From positions 1 through 64,000 of the forward strand of contig JBAZYO010000017.1 in assembly GCA_041659285.1 (NCBI GenBank): a stretch of 64,000 nucleotides of DNA. The letters are read 5' to 3'. The notes beneath the pieces are model-generated. The model made no database searches. It had not been told where the DNA came from and saw only the letters and a list, made by a program, of their open reading frames with translations. This DNA is from Vicinamibacterales bacterium (GTDB lineage Bacteria > Acidobacteriota > Vicinamibacteria > Vicinamibacterales > UBA2999). A program made the translations under genes and the position numbers. This document shows, one piece after another, positions 1 to 9,299 of this stretch; position 1 is the stretch's first letter, and each line of letters begins with the position of its first letter.

Positions 1-3000
1 GGTTGTTTCTGACGTCATTGACGCTAGTGATATCGACTTCAGTGTGGTCCTGGTCGAAGGCAACCATCTGTTGAATGAGCAAGTTAATGTCGGCTGAGCC
101 AGCAAAATGACCATCGGCAAGCTCAAACTTCTCAATTTTCGAAGTGGTTGAAGCTTGGTCTGTGATTTTGATAACGTCACCGGCACCTTGACTCAAGTAG
201 AGGTCGCTGCCTTGCATGTAGAAGGCAACATCTTGAGTTGTTATACCGGTACCGAAGCGAATGGTGTCCATGTGGTCAGAGACTCTTCCTTGGTCATTGA
301 CAGTATCAACACCGTCCCCCTGGGAGAAGAGATAAGTGTCGTTGCCATAGCCGCCGACTAGACTGTCGTCGCCTGTGCTACCAGAAAGAGTATCAACTCC
401 GTTTTTCCCTTCCAGGTAGTCGTTGCCTGTTCCGCCAGTCAAGATATCGTTGCCAGTGTCTCCGTAGATGCTGTCATTGCCATCATCGCCAGCAATTGTG
501 TCATTACCACCGGCACCGATAAGAATATCGTCACCAGCGCCGCCGTGGATGTCATCGCTGCCAACTCCGCCATCGATGTGGTCGATTCCATCACCGCCTA
601 GAAGAACGTCGTTGCCAGTGCCACCAGAGATTGTGTCATCGCCAATGCCGCCGTCAATTGTGTCGATGCCAGTTCCACCAGAAAGAACGTCATTGCCAGC
701 CATTCCATAGAGGAAATCAGCGCCAGAACCGCCGTCTAGATTGTCATCTCCATCACCACCATCGAGGGTGTCGTTACCGCCACCTCCGACTAAGATGTCG
801 TTGTCATCCATGCCATAGAGGGTGTCATTGCCAGTTCCTCCATCGAGCGAATCGGCACCAACGCCGCCTTCAAGATAGTCAACACCAGCTCCACCGGCAA
901 GAACATCATTGCCATTGTTGCCATAGAGGAAGTCATTGCCAGAGCCACCGTCTAGCGAATCGTTGCCGTCACCACCATTTAGGTCGTCTATTCCGGTGCC
1001 ACCAAGGAGATTGTCATCTCCTTCATTGCCGTAGAGGAAGTCGTTTCCTGAGCCACCATCAAGGGCATCCATGCCAATGCCGCCGTGTAGGGTATCAACT
1101 CCGGCTTCACCGAATAGAGTGTCATTGCCATCTTGGCCATTCAGCGCGTCGTTACCATTGCCACCATAGGCGAGGTCGTCTCCAGCACCAGCATTGATTG
1201 TGTCGTGGCCGTTTTGACCATAGATTCTGTCAGCGCCGATTGTACCAGCTAGGGTGTCATTGCCACTTGTGCCGTAGATGTCTTGACCAGGCGGTGTTGA
1301 GACAAGAGTGACGATGTCGGCGTAGCTGATATTGGAGCCATCAGAGAACTTAACCAGCTCGATATGTCTACTGGTATCGGCGCTCAAGAAGCCTTGAACA
1401 AGAACACTCTCTGCTGATTGAGTGAAGCTGATGCGCAGGTCTTCGCCTTCCGCAGCGAAGAGAACATTAGGCCTTAGTGCGCCTAACTCAATGGCATCGT
1501 TGCCACCGCCAAGTACCCCAGCACCGTCGTCGATTGTGTCAACGCCATCGCCCAGGTTGAAGACATAAGTGTCATCACCGATGCCGCCAGAAGAGAAATC
1601 ATTGCCTAATCCGCCGACAAGGACATCGTTGCCGTCATTGCCGTTCAAGGTGTCTGCTCCGACATATCCATTAAGAATGTCCTCGCCGCTTCCACCGTTG
1701 AGGGTGTCGTCGCCGTCATCGCCATACAAGAAGTCGTTGCCAGCATCACCACTCAGAATATCGTCACCCAAGCCGCCTGAGAGGTCGTCATTGCTCAGAC
1801 CGGCAGCGATGGTGTCGTTACCATCACCGCCATTTATTTGGTCGCCAAATCTGCTGCCAGTAAGAACATCATCGCCAGCTGTTGAGCGAGAAGCATCAGC
1901 AATTTGCTGAATTTCAGCGCTATCAACAAGAATAGAGCCGTCAGAGTTGATGAAGGCACCGATGTTCTTTAGTCCAGCCCCATCCAGCTGATTGACTAGG
2001 GTGACTGTATCACCAGGAGCAAATCCCAGAGTGAAATCAGAACCAGAAGCTCTGACTGTGACTTGGTTTGTATCTGCAAGGTTCAGAAGTTGGATAAGGT
2101 CACCGGCACTACTATTCACGCTTTGAGCATCTTCAATGATGGTTGTGGAACCGCTGCCTTCAGCAATATTGAATGCACTAGAACCACTACCAGAGTGAAT
2201 AATGTCATTCGTGCCGACTGACATTGTCACGTCGCCGCTGCCGAGCAAGAACGTACCATTGCTGCCAGTGTGAGTGATGATTTCTTTTGCGGCAGAGAAG
2301 CTGCGATCAACAGTTGCATCTGACGAGCTGTCAGATACATTGACTCCTCGCTGAATCAGATCGTTGAAGGCAACGTGCGAGCCATCAGAGAATGCGAAGT
2401 CACTGATTGACTTCGCAACAGCAGATGCATCTAGTCCATCTTTCAGAGTCAAGACTGCTGCACCCAGGCTGTCGGTTAGAGTCAGATCTTTGCCAGCTGA
2501 TGACAATGTAAATTCATCTACGGAAACAGCACCAGAAAGAACGACTGAATCATATCCATTTGCACCACTACCAGCTGTTTGCTCGAAGATTTGCAAGCCA
2601 GAAACACCTGAAGCAACAGTTATCGTGGCGTCGCCTGCACCTCCAAAGATGCTGCTATTTGATGATGCATTTATGTTAGCCAAGCCGGTGCCAACATACA
2701 CAAGGTTGTCGCTGCCAGTATCGTTTAGTGTTGTCGTGCCAGCGCCGAAAAGAATAGTGTCGAAGTGACCGCTGTTGTTGATTCTTTCATTAACTGTGGA
2801 ACCAGACCTGTCAATAGTGACATTGTCGAGAGAATTGTTGATTGCCAATACTGAAATGTCGAGAAGCTGTTGGACGGTGAGTGATTGGCCACCAGCGAAT
2901 GTGAATGTGCTTACTTGGCGAATACCAAAAGGATCAAGCGTTTCACCTTCAATGATGACCTGTTCGCCTGTGCTGAGATCAATCTGAAGAGTAGTTTCGC

Positions 3001-6000
3001 TTGTGAATGAAGCGAGAATATTGTCTTCTGTAATACCAGCGCCGAAAATTAGAGTGTCATTACCATTGTTGAAAGCTCCGCCAAGTGCACCATTTTCTTG
3101 AATAATGGTAGTGCCTGAGCCAGCTCTGATTGTTATTGCGTTAGTTCCGAAATTAGAAACTATTGTACTGTTGTTGCCAGCGATTATTGTGTTGTCACCA
3201 GCACCAGCATTGATGTAATTGTTGTTGCCGCGGTCTTCAATAGCGTCATTGCCAGAGCCTTCGTACAACTGGCCATTGTCTCCAATAACAGTGGTGATTT
3301 CTTTCCAGGTAGCGAATCTACGATCAATGAAAGGACCGCCAAAGAATGGATCTGTGAAAGCAATTACGTGAACGCCTTGAGATAGAACTTGGTCTAATGT
3401 AAGGATTGAGCCATCAGAGAAAGTAAATGTCTCAACTCTTTGGGCTCCTCCGGCAAGCCCAGCATTAAGAACAATTTTTTCTCCTGATGCTATATCAATG
3501 TTGAGGTCGTATTGTGTAACAGCGCCAGATGCCACTGGGGGAGACCAGAAGTAAAGACTGGACTGAGTAATGCCAGCTCCAAAGTTGACAGTATCTGAGT
3601 CTCCCGGTGTGTATGCCGGACCAGTTCTGCGAATTACAGTAGTGCCAGTTCCAAGGCCCACGTTAACATCGACATGCCCTGTTCCAAGGTTGATACCAGC
3701 GTTTGTACCAACTGTTATGTTTGCACTGCCTGTTTGTGTGCTTCCTGGATTAAACCAGAATTGATTGCCTACGCCTGTATCTAAGACTGTGTTGTCGCCT
3801 ATCCCGCTTACTCCGGCAACAGTGCTGCCTAAGAAAATTTGATTGTTAAATCCGGCAGAATTGACTGTATTGTCTCCGGAGCCGGCAAGGATCGTATTGC
3901 TAGAGCCAATGACATTATATGTGTTGTTGCTGTTGCCACCATATATGAAGTCACTATTTCCGCTGACGTTAACAGTATTTTCAACGGTGCCTATTCTGAG
4001 TGTGCTATTCGAGCCAGAAAGATTGATCGTTTCTCTGACATATGAACCGCTGTGATCGTATGAGACTGTAGAACCGGAGGCCTCAAAAGTCAGCCCAGCT
4101 TGACCGAATTGCTCAGCTGTGAGAGTCGTACCGTTAGCAAAAGAGTAACTACTGATTTGTTTGGCTGCAGACTGTGCCAGTTCGCCACGTAAAATCAATT
4201 GATCTGAAGTGGACTGACCAAACTGTACAATCAAATCAGAGCCCTGAGCAGACAAAGCCACTGAGCTAAAGTCAAGTCCTGTACCAAAGCTCACACTGTC
4301 AGTATGAGGCTGTAAATTGACGTTGCCAGCTTTGAAGTTCATGACTCCTGTGCCTTGGCCAAAGTTTAATTGGTTGTCTCCAATGTTTCCCTGAATATTG
4401 GTTGTGCCCGCGCCTTCAGCAGAGATATTTGCAGATCCTGAACCAAGGTAGATGTAGTTTAACCCACCACCTACATTAATATCATATGCACCGGTCTGGG
4501 TAGTCAACCAAGTGTTAGAGCCAGAGCCATTGTATATAACATTGCCGGAGCCGAGGAGAACATAGCTGCTATTGCCAAAAGAAGTTACTGTTTCATCGAT
4601 AGTGACACCACTTCTGTCAATGGTAGTACCGTCAAGATGATAGACAGGATTTACTCCGAAAGCGTCTATAACACTTTTGAGAGACGGGCTACTTAGTGAA
4701 ATAGTGTCGTAGAAGTTTTGAAAGTTTGAAACGTCCAAAAGTCCCAAACCACGAAGACTTCGGAGAAACTCTGCTGTTTTCAATGCAGCAGTAGAAGCAT
4801 CGCTAGTTTCTAGATTGATTAAGTACGAAGCGACTCCGTCTAAGTTATAGTTGGGCTGCTCGGTAGTTTGATTGTAAAATGCGTCTGCTGCAAGAATGCT
4901 GCTTATGTCGCTCAAAGGACCATTGTCAAACATTAATTGCCCATAGACAAAATCTTTAATCTCGGTATAAATAGGTTCTAGTATTAGCTGGTGTTCGAAC
5001 CCTGGTGCACTGCCTGTTCCTGGAAACGTCAATTCACTTACACCAGCAAATTTTTTAATTACTCCAAAAACTTTGCCATCCATATGCAATACGTTCGGGG
5101 CATTTTCAGACCCCGTCCATTTCGCTAGAAGTTGGTCAAGCAATTTATCTTGAATCTCAAGATTTGATTCGTTAAGGAAGGAGTTTAGAACAGACTGTAG
5201 CTGTCCTGTAGTGTCAGCCTGCATAGCCTGGCTCAAGCTACTTACAAATCCTGAACCAGCTGCACTAGGCAAAGCATCGATTTCTGATGAAAGGGTCAGG
5301 AGTTCACGCTGATGAGTATCCGCGGTATCTTGCTGTAAAAGATAACTTGCAATACTCGAAGAAGTGCCACCTGCGTACGTAAAGGTGCTCACAGAAATTT
5401 GTGTGTTGCCTGATGCATCAACTAAATTTGTACTGTTTTTGGCTAAACTAATTGAAGTGATACCGAGTTCTGAAAGTGATTGATTGAAACCATCAGCCTT
5501 CTGAACGATAAGCTGCGAAAAACTCTCATCGCTTGCATCTATTACACCATCAAGATTACTATCAAAATTGGCTAAAGAATTGAAACTATCAACTTGCGAT
5601 GAATAGGGAAGCTGCGAACCAATTAATTCAGTCCCATTGTCAATTAGTCCATTGCCGTTCAAGTCAATGCCCAATATACCGTCATTACCAGAAACCCATG
5701 CAATCCTACTAGCAAAGCCGGAGTTGCTTAGATCTAGATAAAAACCAGTAGCGAGAGTACTTGTCTCAATGCCATTGCCGTCTAAATCTAGTATTAGAGG
5801 ATCGGTCCCTTGAGTTTGGGTAGCGTTGTTTATCCGTGCTCGAATTTCTCTAGAATCATGACTTTTTTTCCATGGTTCATCCCAGCAGCTTCTCACTGCG
5901 GTGGTAGGCCAACTACCATCTGTGGAATTCATTTTGTTAACAGCAAAATCAATTTGCTTTTGAAGCTCAATGATTGAATTTTTATATTTATCAACTATTT

Positions 6001-6532
6001 GGTTCGGTGTTAGTCCGGAATAGGTGCTATGGGTTACGTCACCTCTGCCATTTTGAATCTCCGACATAGCCATGTGGAGATCGGCCACGAATCCACCTTC
6101 GTTCGAACCATCATCATGATAGGCACTTAGATCATCGGCTCCAGGAGTTTCCGCAGCATCGCGCGTTAGGGCATCTCTGAATTGTTGTGTATCGGAATAA
6201 TTGCTTCGTCCATTTTGTTCGCCGAGGATATCATTTAACGCATGACCCACTTCATGGGGCACCGTGCTATCTGAGAAGCCACTGTCGCTCAGAGACATAT
6301 CAGACTGATCTTGTTCAGGACACGGGCGTGTCTTTCCGTTATCGTTATTTGAAATTGGTTCAATCCGAATACTGTCATATCCAGCTTTTTGTAGCAGCTT
6401 CCTAATGTTTGGATTGATCCCATTCAGCGCTCTAGTAGCTTTTTTAGGTACATCTTGCTCACCAAATGGTGCTGTTGACTCTTCCGCCTCAATTACAATG
6501 CCATCTACTATTGCTACTGCTACTGTTGCCAT
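1..6532 (-). CDS. Giant RTX calcium-binding protein with N-terminal HExxH motif (3' end outside window)
   Basis: Open on the minus strand from an ATG preceded by AAGGA to the window edge, so about 2,177 codons are visible and the C-terminus is missing. Residues 93-97 read HEVGH, a zinc-metalloprotease signature, followed about 70 residues later by an NEGGF stretch that could give the third zinc ligand. Around 5.6-5.8 kb lies a block like that of FrpC-type proteins (LDLDGNG, then GIDLNGNG). After a long region of degenerate repeats, the part encoded at about 0.36-1.27 kb and 1.56-1.83 kb is classical RTX nonapeptides (GGxGxDxLx), which fold into a Ca2+-binding beta roll. Such proteins are normally exported by type I secretion; no T1SS genes are in the window. 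A secreted protease or adhesin is the likely role. The family call is firm, the protease activity is inference. Confidence 0.9.
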   Translation of the reverse strand, partial: MATVAVAIVDGIVIEAEESTAPFGEQDVPKKATRALNGINPNIRKLLQKAGYDSIRIEPISNNDNGKTRPCPEQDQSDMSLSDSGFSDSTVPHEVGHALNDILGEQNGRSNYSDTQQFRDALTRDAAETPGADDLSAYHDDGSNEGGFVADLHMAMSEIQNGRGDVTHSTYSGLTPNQIVDKYKNSIIELQKQIDFAVNKMNSTDGSWPTTAVRSCWDEPWKKSHDSREIRARINNATQTQGTDPLILDLDGNGIETSTLATGFYLDLSNSGFASRIAWVSGNDGILGIDLNGNGLIDNGTELIGSQLPYSSQVDSFNSLANFDSNLDGVIDASDESFSQLIVQKADGFNQSLSELGITSISLAKNSTNLVDASGNTQISVSTFTYAGGTSSSIASYLLQQDTADTHQRELLTLSSEIDALPSAAGSGFVSSLSQAMQADTTGQLQSVLNSFLNESNLEIQDKLLDQLLAKWTGSENAPNVLHMDGKVFGVIKKFAGVSELTFPGTGSAPGFEHQLILEPIYTEIKDFVYGQLMFDNGPLSDISSILAADAFYNQTTEQPNYNLDGVASYLINLETSDASTAALKTAEFLRSLRGLGLLDVSNFQNFYDTISLSSPSLKSVIDAFGVNPVYHLDGTTIDRSGVTIDETVTSFGNSSYVLLGSGNVIYNGSGSNTWLTTQTGAYDINVGGGLNYIYLGSGSANISAEGAGTTNIQGNIGDNQLNFGQGTGVMNFKAGNVNLQPHTDSVSFGTGLDFSSVALSAQGSDLIVQFGQSTSDQLILRGELAQSAAKQISSYSFANGTTLTAEQFGQAGLTFEASGSTVSYDHSGSYVRETINLSGSNSTLRIGTVENTVNVSGNSDFIYGGNSNNTYNVIGSSNTILAGSGDNTVNSAGFNNQIFLGSTVAGVSGIGDNTVLDTGVGNQFWFNPGSTQTGSANITVGTNAGINLGTGHVDVNVGLGTGTTVIRRTGPAYTPGDSDTVNFGAGITQSSLYFWSPPVASGAVTQYDLNIDIASGEKIVLNAGLAGGAQRVETFTFSDGSILTLDQVLSQGVHVIAFTDPFFGGPFIDRRFATWKEITTVIGDNGQLYEGSGNDAIEDRGNNNYINAGAGDNTIIAGNNSTIVSNFGTNAITIRAGSGTTIIQENGALGGAFNNGNDTLIFGAGITEDNILASFTSETTLQIDLSTGEQVIIEGETLDPFGIRQVSTFTFAGGQSLTVQQLLDISVLAINNSLDNVTIDRSGSTVNERINNSGHFDTILFGAGTTTLNDTGSDNLVYVGTGLANINASSNSSIFGGAGDATITVASGVSGLQIFEQTAGSGANGYDSVVLSGAVSVDEFTLSSAGKDLTLTDSLGAAVLTLKDGLDASAVAKSISDFAFSDGSHVAFNDLIQRGVNVSDSSSDATVDRSFSAAKEIITHTGSNGTFLLGSGDVTMSVGTNDIIHSGSGSSAFNIAEGSGSTTIIEDAQSVNSSAGDLIQLLNLADTNQVTVRASGSDFTLGFAPGDTVTLVNQLDGAGLKNIGAFINSDGSILVDSAEIQQIADASRSTAGDDVLTGSRFGDQINGGDGNDTIAAGLSNDDLSGGLGDDILSGDAGNDFLYGDDGDDTLNGGSGEDILNGYVGADTLNGNDGNDVLVGGLGNDFSSGGIGDDTYVFNLGDGVDTIDDGAGVLGGGNDAIELGALRPNVLFAAEGEDLRISFTQSAESVLVQGFLSADTSRHIELVKFSDGSNISYADIVTLVSTPPGQDIYGTSGNDTLAGTIGADRIYGQNGHDTINAGAGDDLAYGGNGNDALNGQDGNDTLFGEAGVDTLHGGIGMDALDGGSGNDFLYGNEGDDNLLGGTGIDDLNGGDGNDSLDGGSGNDFLYGNNGNDVLAGGAGVDYLEGGVGADSLDGGTGNDTLYGMDDNDILVGGGGNDTLDGGDGDDNLDGGSGADFLYGMAGNDVLSGGTGIDTIDGGIGDDTISGGTGNDVLLGGDGIDHIDGGVGSDDIHGGAGDDILIGAGGNDTIAGDDGNDSIYGDTGNDILTGGTGNDYLEGKNGVDTLSGSTGDDSLVGGYGNDTYLFSQGDGVDTVNDQGRVSDHMDTIRFGTGITTQDVAFYMQGSDLYLSQGAGDVIKITDQASTTSKIEKFELADGHFAGSADINLLIQQMVAFDQDHTEVDITSVNDVRNN

Positions 6533-6590
6533 TTATTAATCCTTACGAAGCTCGCCCTTAACCTTGAGTATGAAATATAGTTAATATAGT

Positions 6591-7433
6591 TTAATTTCGC
6601 AGAGAGCTGAGAAGTTCTTTGCACTTCTTTATGTGGTTCTTTTTGAACCATTCATCAGTGGTACCAATTGCTGTTACCCCCTCTGGTAATGCAATTGTTT
6701 GATTTACAACGCTAACCGCTTCTTTATCCATATTGTTCTTGTGATAAAGGACGGCTAGCTGGTAGAGCAGTGTGTGGTAGAGCAAGCTGTTCGCTCTTTG
6801 CGTCTCCTTTTCGGCTATTACGGCAGTTCTTTGGCACTCTATAGCTTCGGTCAAGCAGTGATGAGCTTCATAGCGCTCACTCAATATTCTGAAAATCGAC
6901 GCGACACTTTCATCGTTCAACGATGTTGAATTGGGTACAACTTTCTTGTAATACTCGTAAGCCCTTTCCGCTTCCAGTCTGATAGGGTTACTCAAAGTGA
7001 TCCAATCATTAGCTGAAAGTTGGTTGCTCCGATCGATGTCACGGTAAACTAGAAAAATTCGGGAGAGGTTATGTACATCGCATTTCCTGTCAGTCCGTAA
7101 CCGTTCCATCTTGAGAAGCATTTCTAGCAACTGGCTTGCCTCTTGCATTCTTCCGATTATTACTAAGTTACTTGCAAAGCGTAGCCCCTGAAATGACGAA
7201 CTCGAATCGTCTCTATTTTTGAAAGTATTACCTACCGATAGGATATCCATGCTACTAAACAATGTCTTTGCTATTGGACTAGGATTATAGGCCACACAGC
7301 AACGCCATTCCCAGCAAAGCCACGCAACCACGACAAGTGATCCAATAACTATCAGCTTTTGCTGTTTTTTACATATTGTTTTGAGATCCACTTGATGACC
7401 CGCAGTCAGGTACAGATACAAGCAGTCCAGCAA
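6591..7433 (-). CDS. Single-pass membrane protein with TPR-like helices
   Basis: 280-residue product. A hydrophobic segment near residues 27-46 (IVIGSLVVVAWLC) looks like a signal anchor. The rest is helical, with TPR-like pairs (for example LLYHTLLYQLAVLYHKNNMDKEA). It resembles the small TPR proteins common in this kind of genome but I cannot name a family. It is transcribed in the same direction as the RTX gene, about 60 bases upstream of it, so the two may be co-expressed. The first of several possible starts was kept; a shorter start just before the membrane segment is possible. Function unknown. Confidence 0.6.
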   Translation of the reverse strand: MLDCLYLYLTAGHQVDLKTICKKQQKLIVIGSLVVVAWLCWEWRCCVAYNPSPIAKTLFSSMDILSVGNTFKNRDDSSSSFQGLRFASNLVIIGRMQEASQLLEMLLKMERLRTDRKCDVHNLSRIFLVYRDIDRSNQLSANDWITLSNPIRLEAERAYEYYKKVVPNSTSLNDESVASIFRILSERYEAHHCLTEAIECQRTAVIAEKETQRANSLLYHTLLYQLAVLYHKNNMDKEAVSVVNQTIALPEGVTAIGTTDEWFKKNHIKKCKELLSSLRN

Positions 7434-7524
7434 GAAAGCTTGCTAGATAGCTATTATGGATTCCTATTAATACTTTACAGCACTTTCGCATATCTGATAA
7501 AACCTTCTACAGTTTTAAGATTCA

Positions 7525-7558
7525 AACGAAAAGTGTTGTATTGGCAACACTTTTCGTT
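7525..7558. terminator. Perfect 14-bp inverted repeat, probable terminator
   Basis: AACGAAAAGTGTTG, a 6-base loop, then CAACACTTTTCGTT. It lies about 50 bases past the stop of the HTH/coiled-coil gene. There is no long T run, so a protein-binding site is an alternative; its CGAAAA core resembles the repeat words of the array at 8.4-9.0 kb. Confidence 0.5.
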
Positions 7559-7606
7559 GCTCTGGATAGAATCTTCACCTGTAGGTCTGTAAGGGCAAAA
7601 TTAAAG

Positions 7607-8275
7607 CTACCTGTAGCTAAGCCATTTTTTCCAAAATGGTTTGCGGAGTTGTTCTACTTGGGATTTCAGATCTTGTAGGTCTTGAGCTAGTGCTGTGGCT
7701 TCGTTGGCTTTAATAGCTAGTAACTTCTTCTCTTCCTCAATGGCTTCTATCTGCTTGTTTAGGACCACAACTTCCATTGCCCTTATCTCTGCTGCTTTGC
7801 GCTCGTCTTCTGCTTGCTTTTGGAAGTCAGGGAGGAGCCGGAGTTGGCGCTTTTGATCCGCTATGACGGATTCCTGTTCTCTTAGCGCCATTGCCTGGGC
7901 TTCAATTCTATCGGCTAGAGGCTTGACAAGCTTCTCTGCCATAACCTCCAGACGTTCCATTTCAACTTGTCGCCAGTTTGTAGGCTCGGCGAAAAACTCT
8001 TCATCGTCATTGAAGTTCACCTCTTCGGCATCAATAGTTTCGCTGTTGACAAACTCAAAATTAAGCTCATCCGGAGAATCGGCACTATCAGGAATGCCTT
8101 CGATTTTCTTTAAGGCCTCAGCGATATCCTTTGTCGGCCATATCCGCCACTCGGATTTGCCGAATTGGTTCTTTGATCTGGTGCCTTTCAGGTCGCCGTT
8201 TTGGAGCTTGTACTGAATGGCCCGAGGGGAAAGTCCTAATGCTGTGGCTGCTTGTTTTACAGATATTGTCTTCAC
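7607..8275 (-). CDS. HTH DNA-binding protein with long coiled coil
   Basis: 222 residues. Residues 1-55 (VKQAATALGLSPRAIQYKLQNG) form a MerR/excisionase-like helix-turn-helix with a wing. Residues about 95-215 are heptad-rich coiled coil. The same layout, DNA-binding head plus coiled-coil tail, is used by plasmid proteins such as KfrA. Its start codon lies about 150 bp from the GCGAA/TTCGC array and its gene diverges from the replication gene, so it may bind the array or autoregulate. The DNA-binding call is solid; a replication or partition role is inferred from position only. Confidence 0.75.
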   Translation of the reverse strand: MKTISVKQAATALGLSPRAIQYKLQNGDLKGTRSKNQFGKSEWRIWPTKDIAEALKKIEGIPDSADSPDELNFEFVNSETIDAEEVNFNDDEEFFAEPTNWRQVEMERLEVMAEKLVKPLADRIEAQAMALREQESVIADQKRQLRLLPDFQKQAEDERKAAEIRAMEVVVLNKQIEAIEEEKKLLAIKANEATALAQDLQDLKSQVEQLRKPFWKKWLSYR

Positions 8276-8422
8276 TAGGCGCCTCTATATCTGGTGTCAA
8301 TAATTTGCATATATTGATTGGATTTCTCTAGCTGATTATAAGTCTTTTTGTCTTGAATTCAATCGAAAAACGCTTATCTGTGGCTTCTTTCCGTGAGCAA
8401 CGAATATTACTAGCTGCTTTTG

Positions 8423-8959
8423 TTCGCTGCTTGCGAAGTAGGTTCGTCATGCCAGGGTGTTGCCTTCCTTCGCCGTGGAGTGGCTAAATTATCAGTATTG
8501 TTTGCGTGATAGCGAAATTTACCCGGTCGGCTATTCCTTCCATATACACTGCTTTCGCTTCTTCGCAGTTCTCTTTCGTAGCTGGCGAAATGACAGCAGC
8601 GAAGCTAGCGAAAAGCTTCGTTGCTCGGTAGCGAAGTGGCGAAAATGCAGCGAAAGACTTCGCTGGTTTTCGTTGTCTGGCGAAAACTCACTTCGCTGTC
8701 GCTTGATCGTAGCTGCGAAGAACAGTTCCTCTAGTGCTGCGCTGTGGCCTTTTGGACGCTTCGCTGCTACTGCTTCTCATGCGGATGTCTTATAAATGCA
8801 TTTCGTTGCTACGGGGGTACGCAGCGAAATCGTCTTCGTAGCATTTCGCTGCACGACGAAGTCGTAATTTAAAGTATGGTGCCTTTTTGTTGACTAGTGG
8901 CACTGTATCTTGGTTTTGGAAAACAGCGAAGCTCTAGCGAAATTTCGCAGGCATGCGAA
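8423..8959. repeat. Dense GCGAA/TTCGC short-repeat array, candidate replication origin
   Basis: Hand count gives 14 GCGAA and 9 TTCGC words in 537 bp; about one would be expected by chance. Additional ACGAA/TTCGT variants are interspersed. Spacing is irregular, with clusters at 8585-8696 and 8926-8959. The array lies between an HTH gene and the replication gene, which is where iterons or DnaA-like boxes are found on plasmids. The plus-strand open frame at 8457-8795 is made of these repeats and was not called as a gene. Confidence 0.7.
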
Positions 8960-9124
8960 AAAGCACTAAATCTACCAATTTCAAGATTCAAAGTATTGAT
9001 CGCCAAGAGCGCACCTTATATAGTGGCTGGTGGCACTTGGCAGGATCTGCGGAGTGTATATGCAGTAGACATTTTGGAGCTTTGCTCCCTAGACCGGATG
9101 GTTCAAGAAAATAACGTCTTATAA
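8897..9124 (+). CDS. Small open frame at end of repeat array, doubtful
   Basis: 75 codons from GTG with no clear ribosome-binding site. It overlaps the last array repeats but is followed at once by a good terminator hairpin, which argues that something here is transcribed. The middle (ISQACEKALNLP) faintly recalls the C-terminus of IS21-type transposases; this is too weak to name it. It may be a leader transcript or an antisense/priming RNA of the origin rather than a protein. Confidence 0.25.
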   Translation: MALYLGFGKQRSSSEISQACEKALNLPISRFKVLIAKSAPYIVAGGTWQDLRSVYAVDILELCSLDRMVQENNVL

Positions 9125-9131
9125 CAAAAAG

Positions 9132-9155
9132 CATCGCTTGGAGGCGATGATTTTT
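9132..9155 (+). terminator. Rho-independent terminator
   Basis: CATCGC, loop TTGGAG, GCGATG, then ATTTTT. It ends the transcript that runs out of the repeat array and separates it from the replication gene. Confidence 0.7.
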
Positions 9156-9299
9156 GTTAGACCTTTAGCGGATCTATTTTATTCAGTTGTCGTCGGGTTT
9201 TTGACAAGTTTCCCGAATTGATTCCAGAATAGAGCAATGGTCCGGTTAGGTCAACACGTCCCGAATTAAGGATGACCAACTATTACCGGACAGATTCAA

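Noticed and set aside
360..1270. Regular short repeats that could look like a CRISPR or minisatellite, with plus-strand frames of 60-190 codons
   Set aside because: They are the RTX nonapeptide codons of the minus-strand gene; the plus-strand products are Pro/Ser- or His/Arg-rich shadow translations.
8457..8795. 112-codon plus-strand frame
   Set aside because: It is composed of the GCGAA/TTCGC repeats, lacks a ribosome-binding site and has no protein-like composition.
8897..9124. IS21 transposase remnant
   Set aside because: Only a dozen residues resemble the IstA C-terminus and the rest does not; kept as a doubtful small frame without that name.
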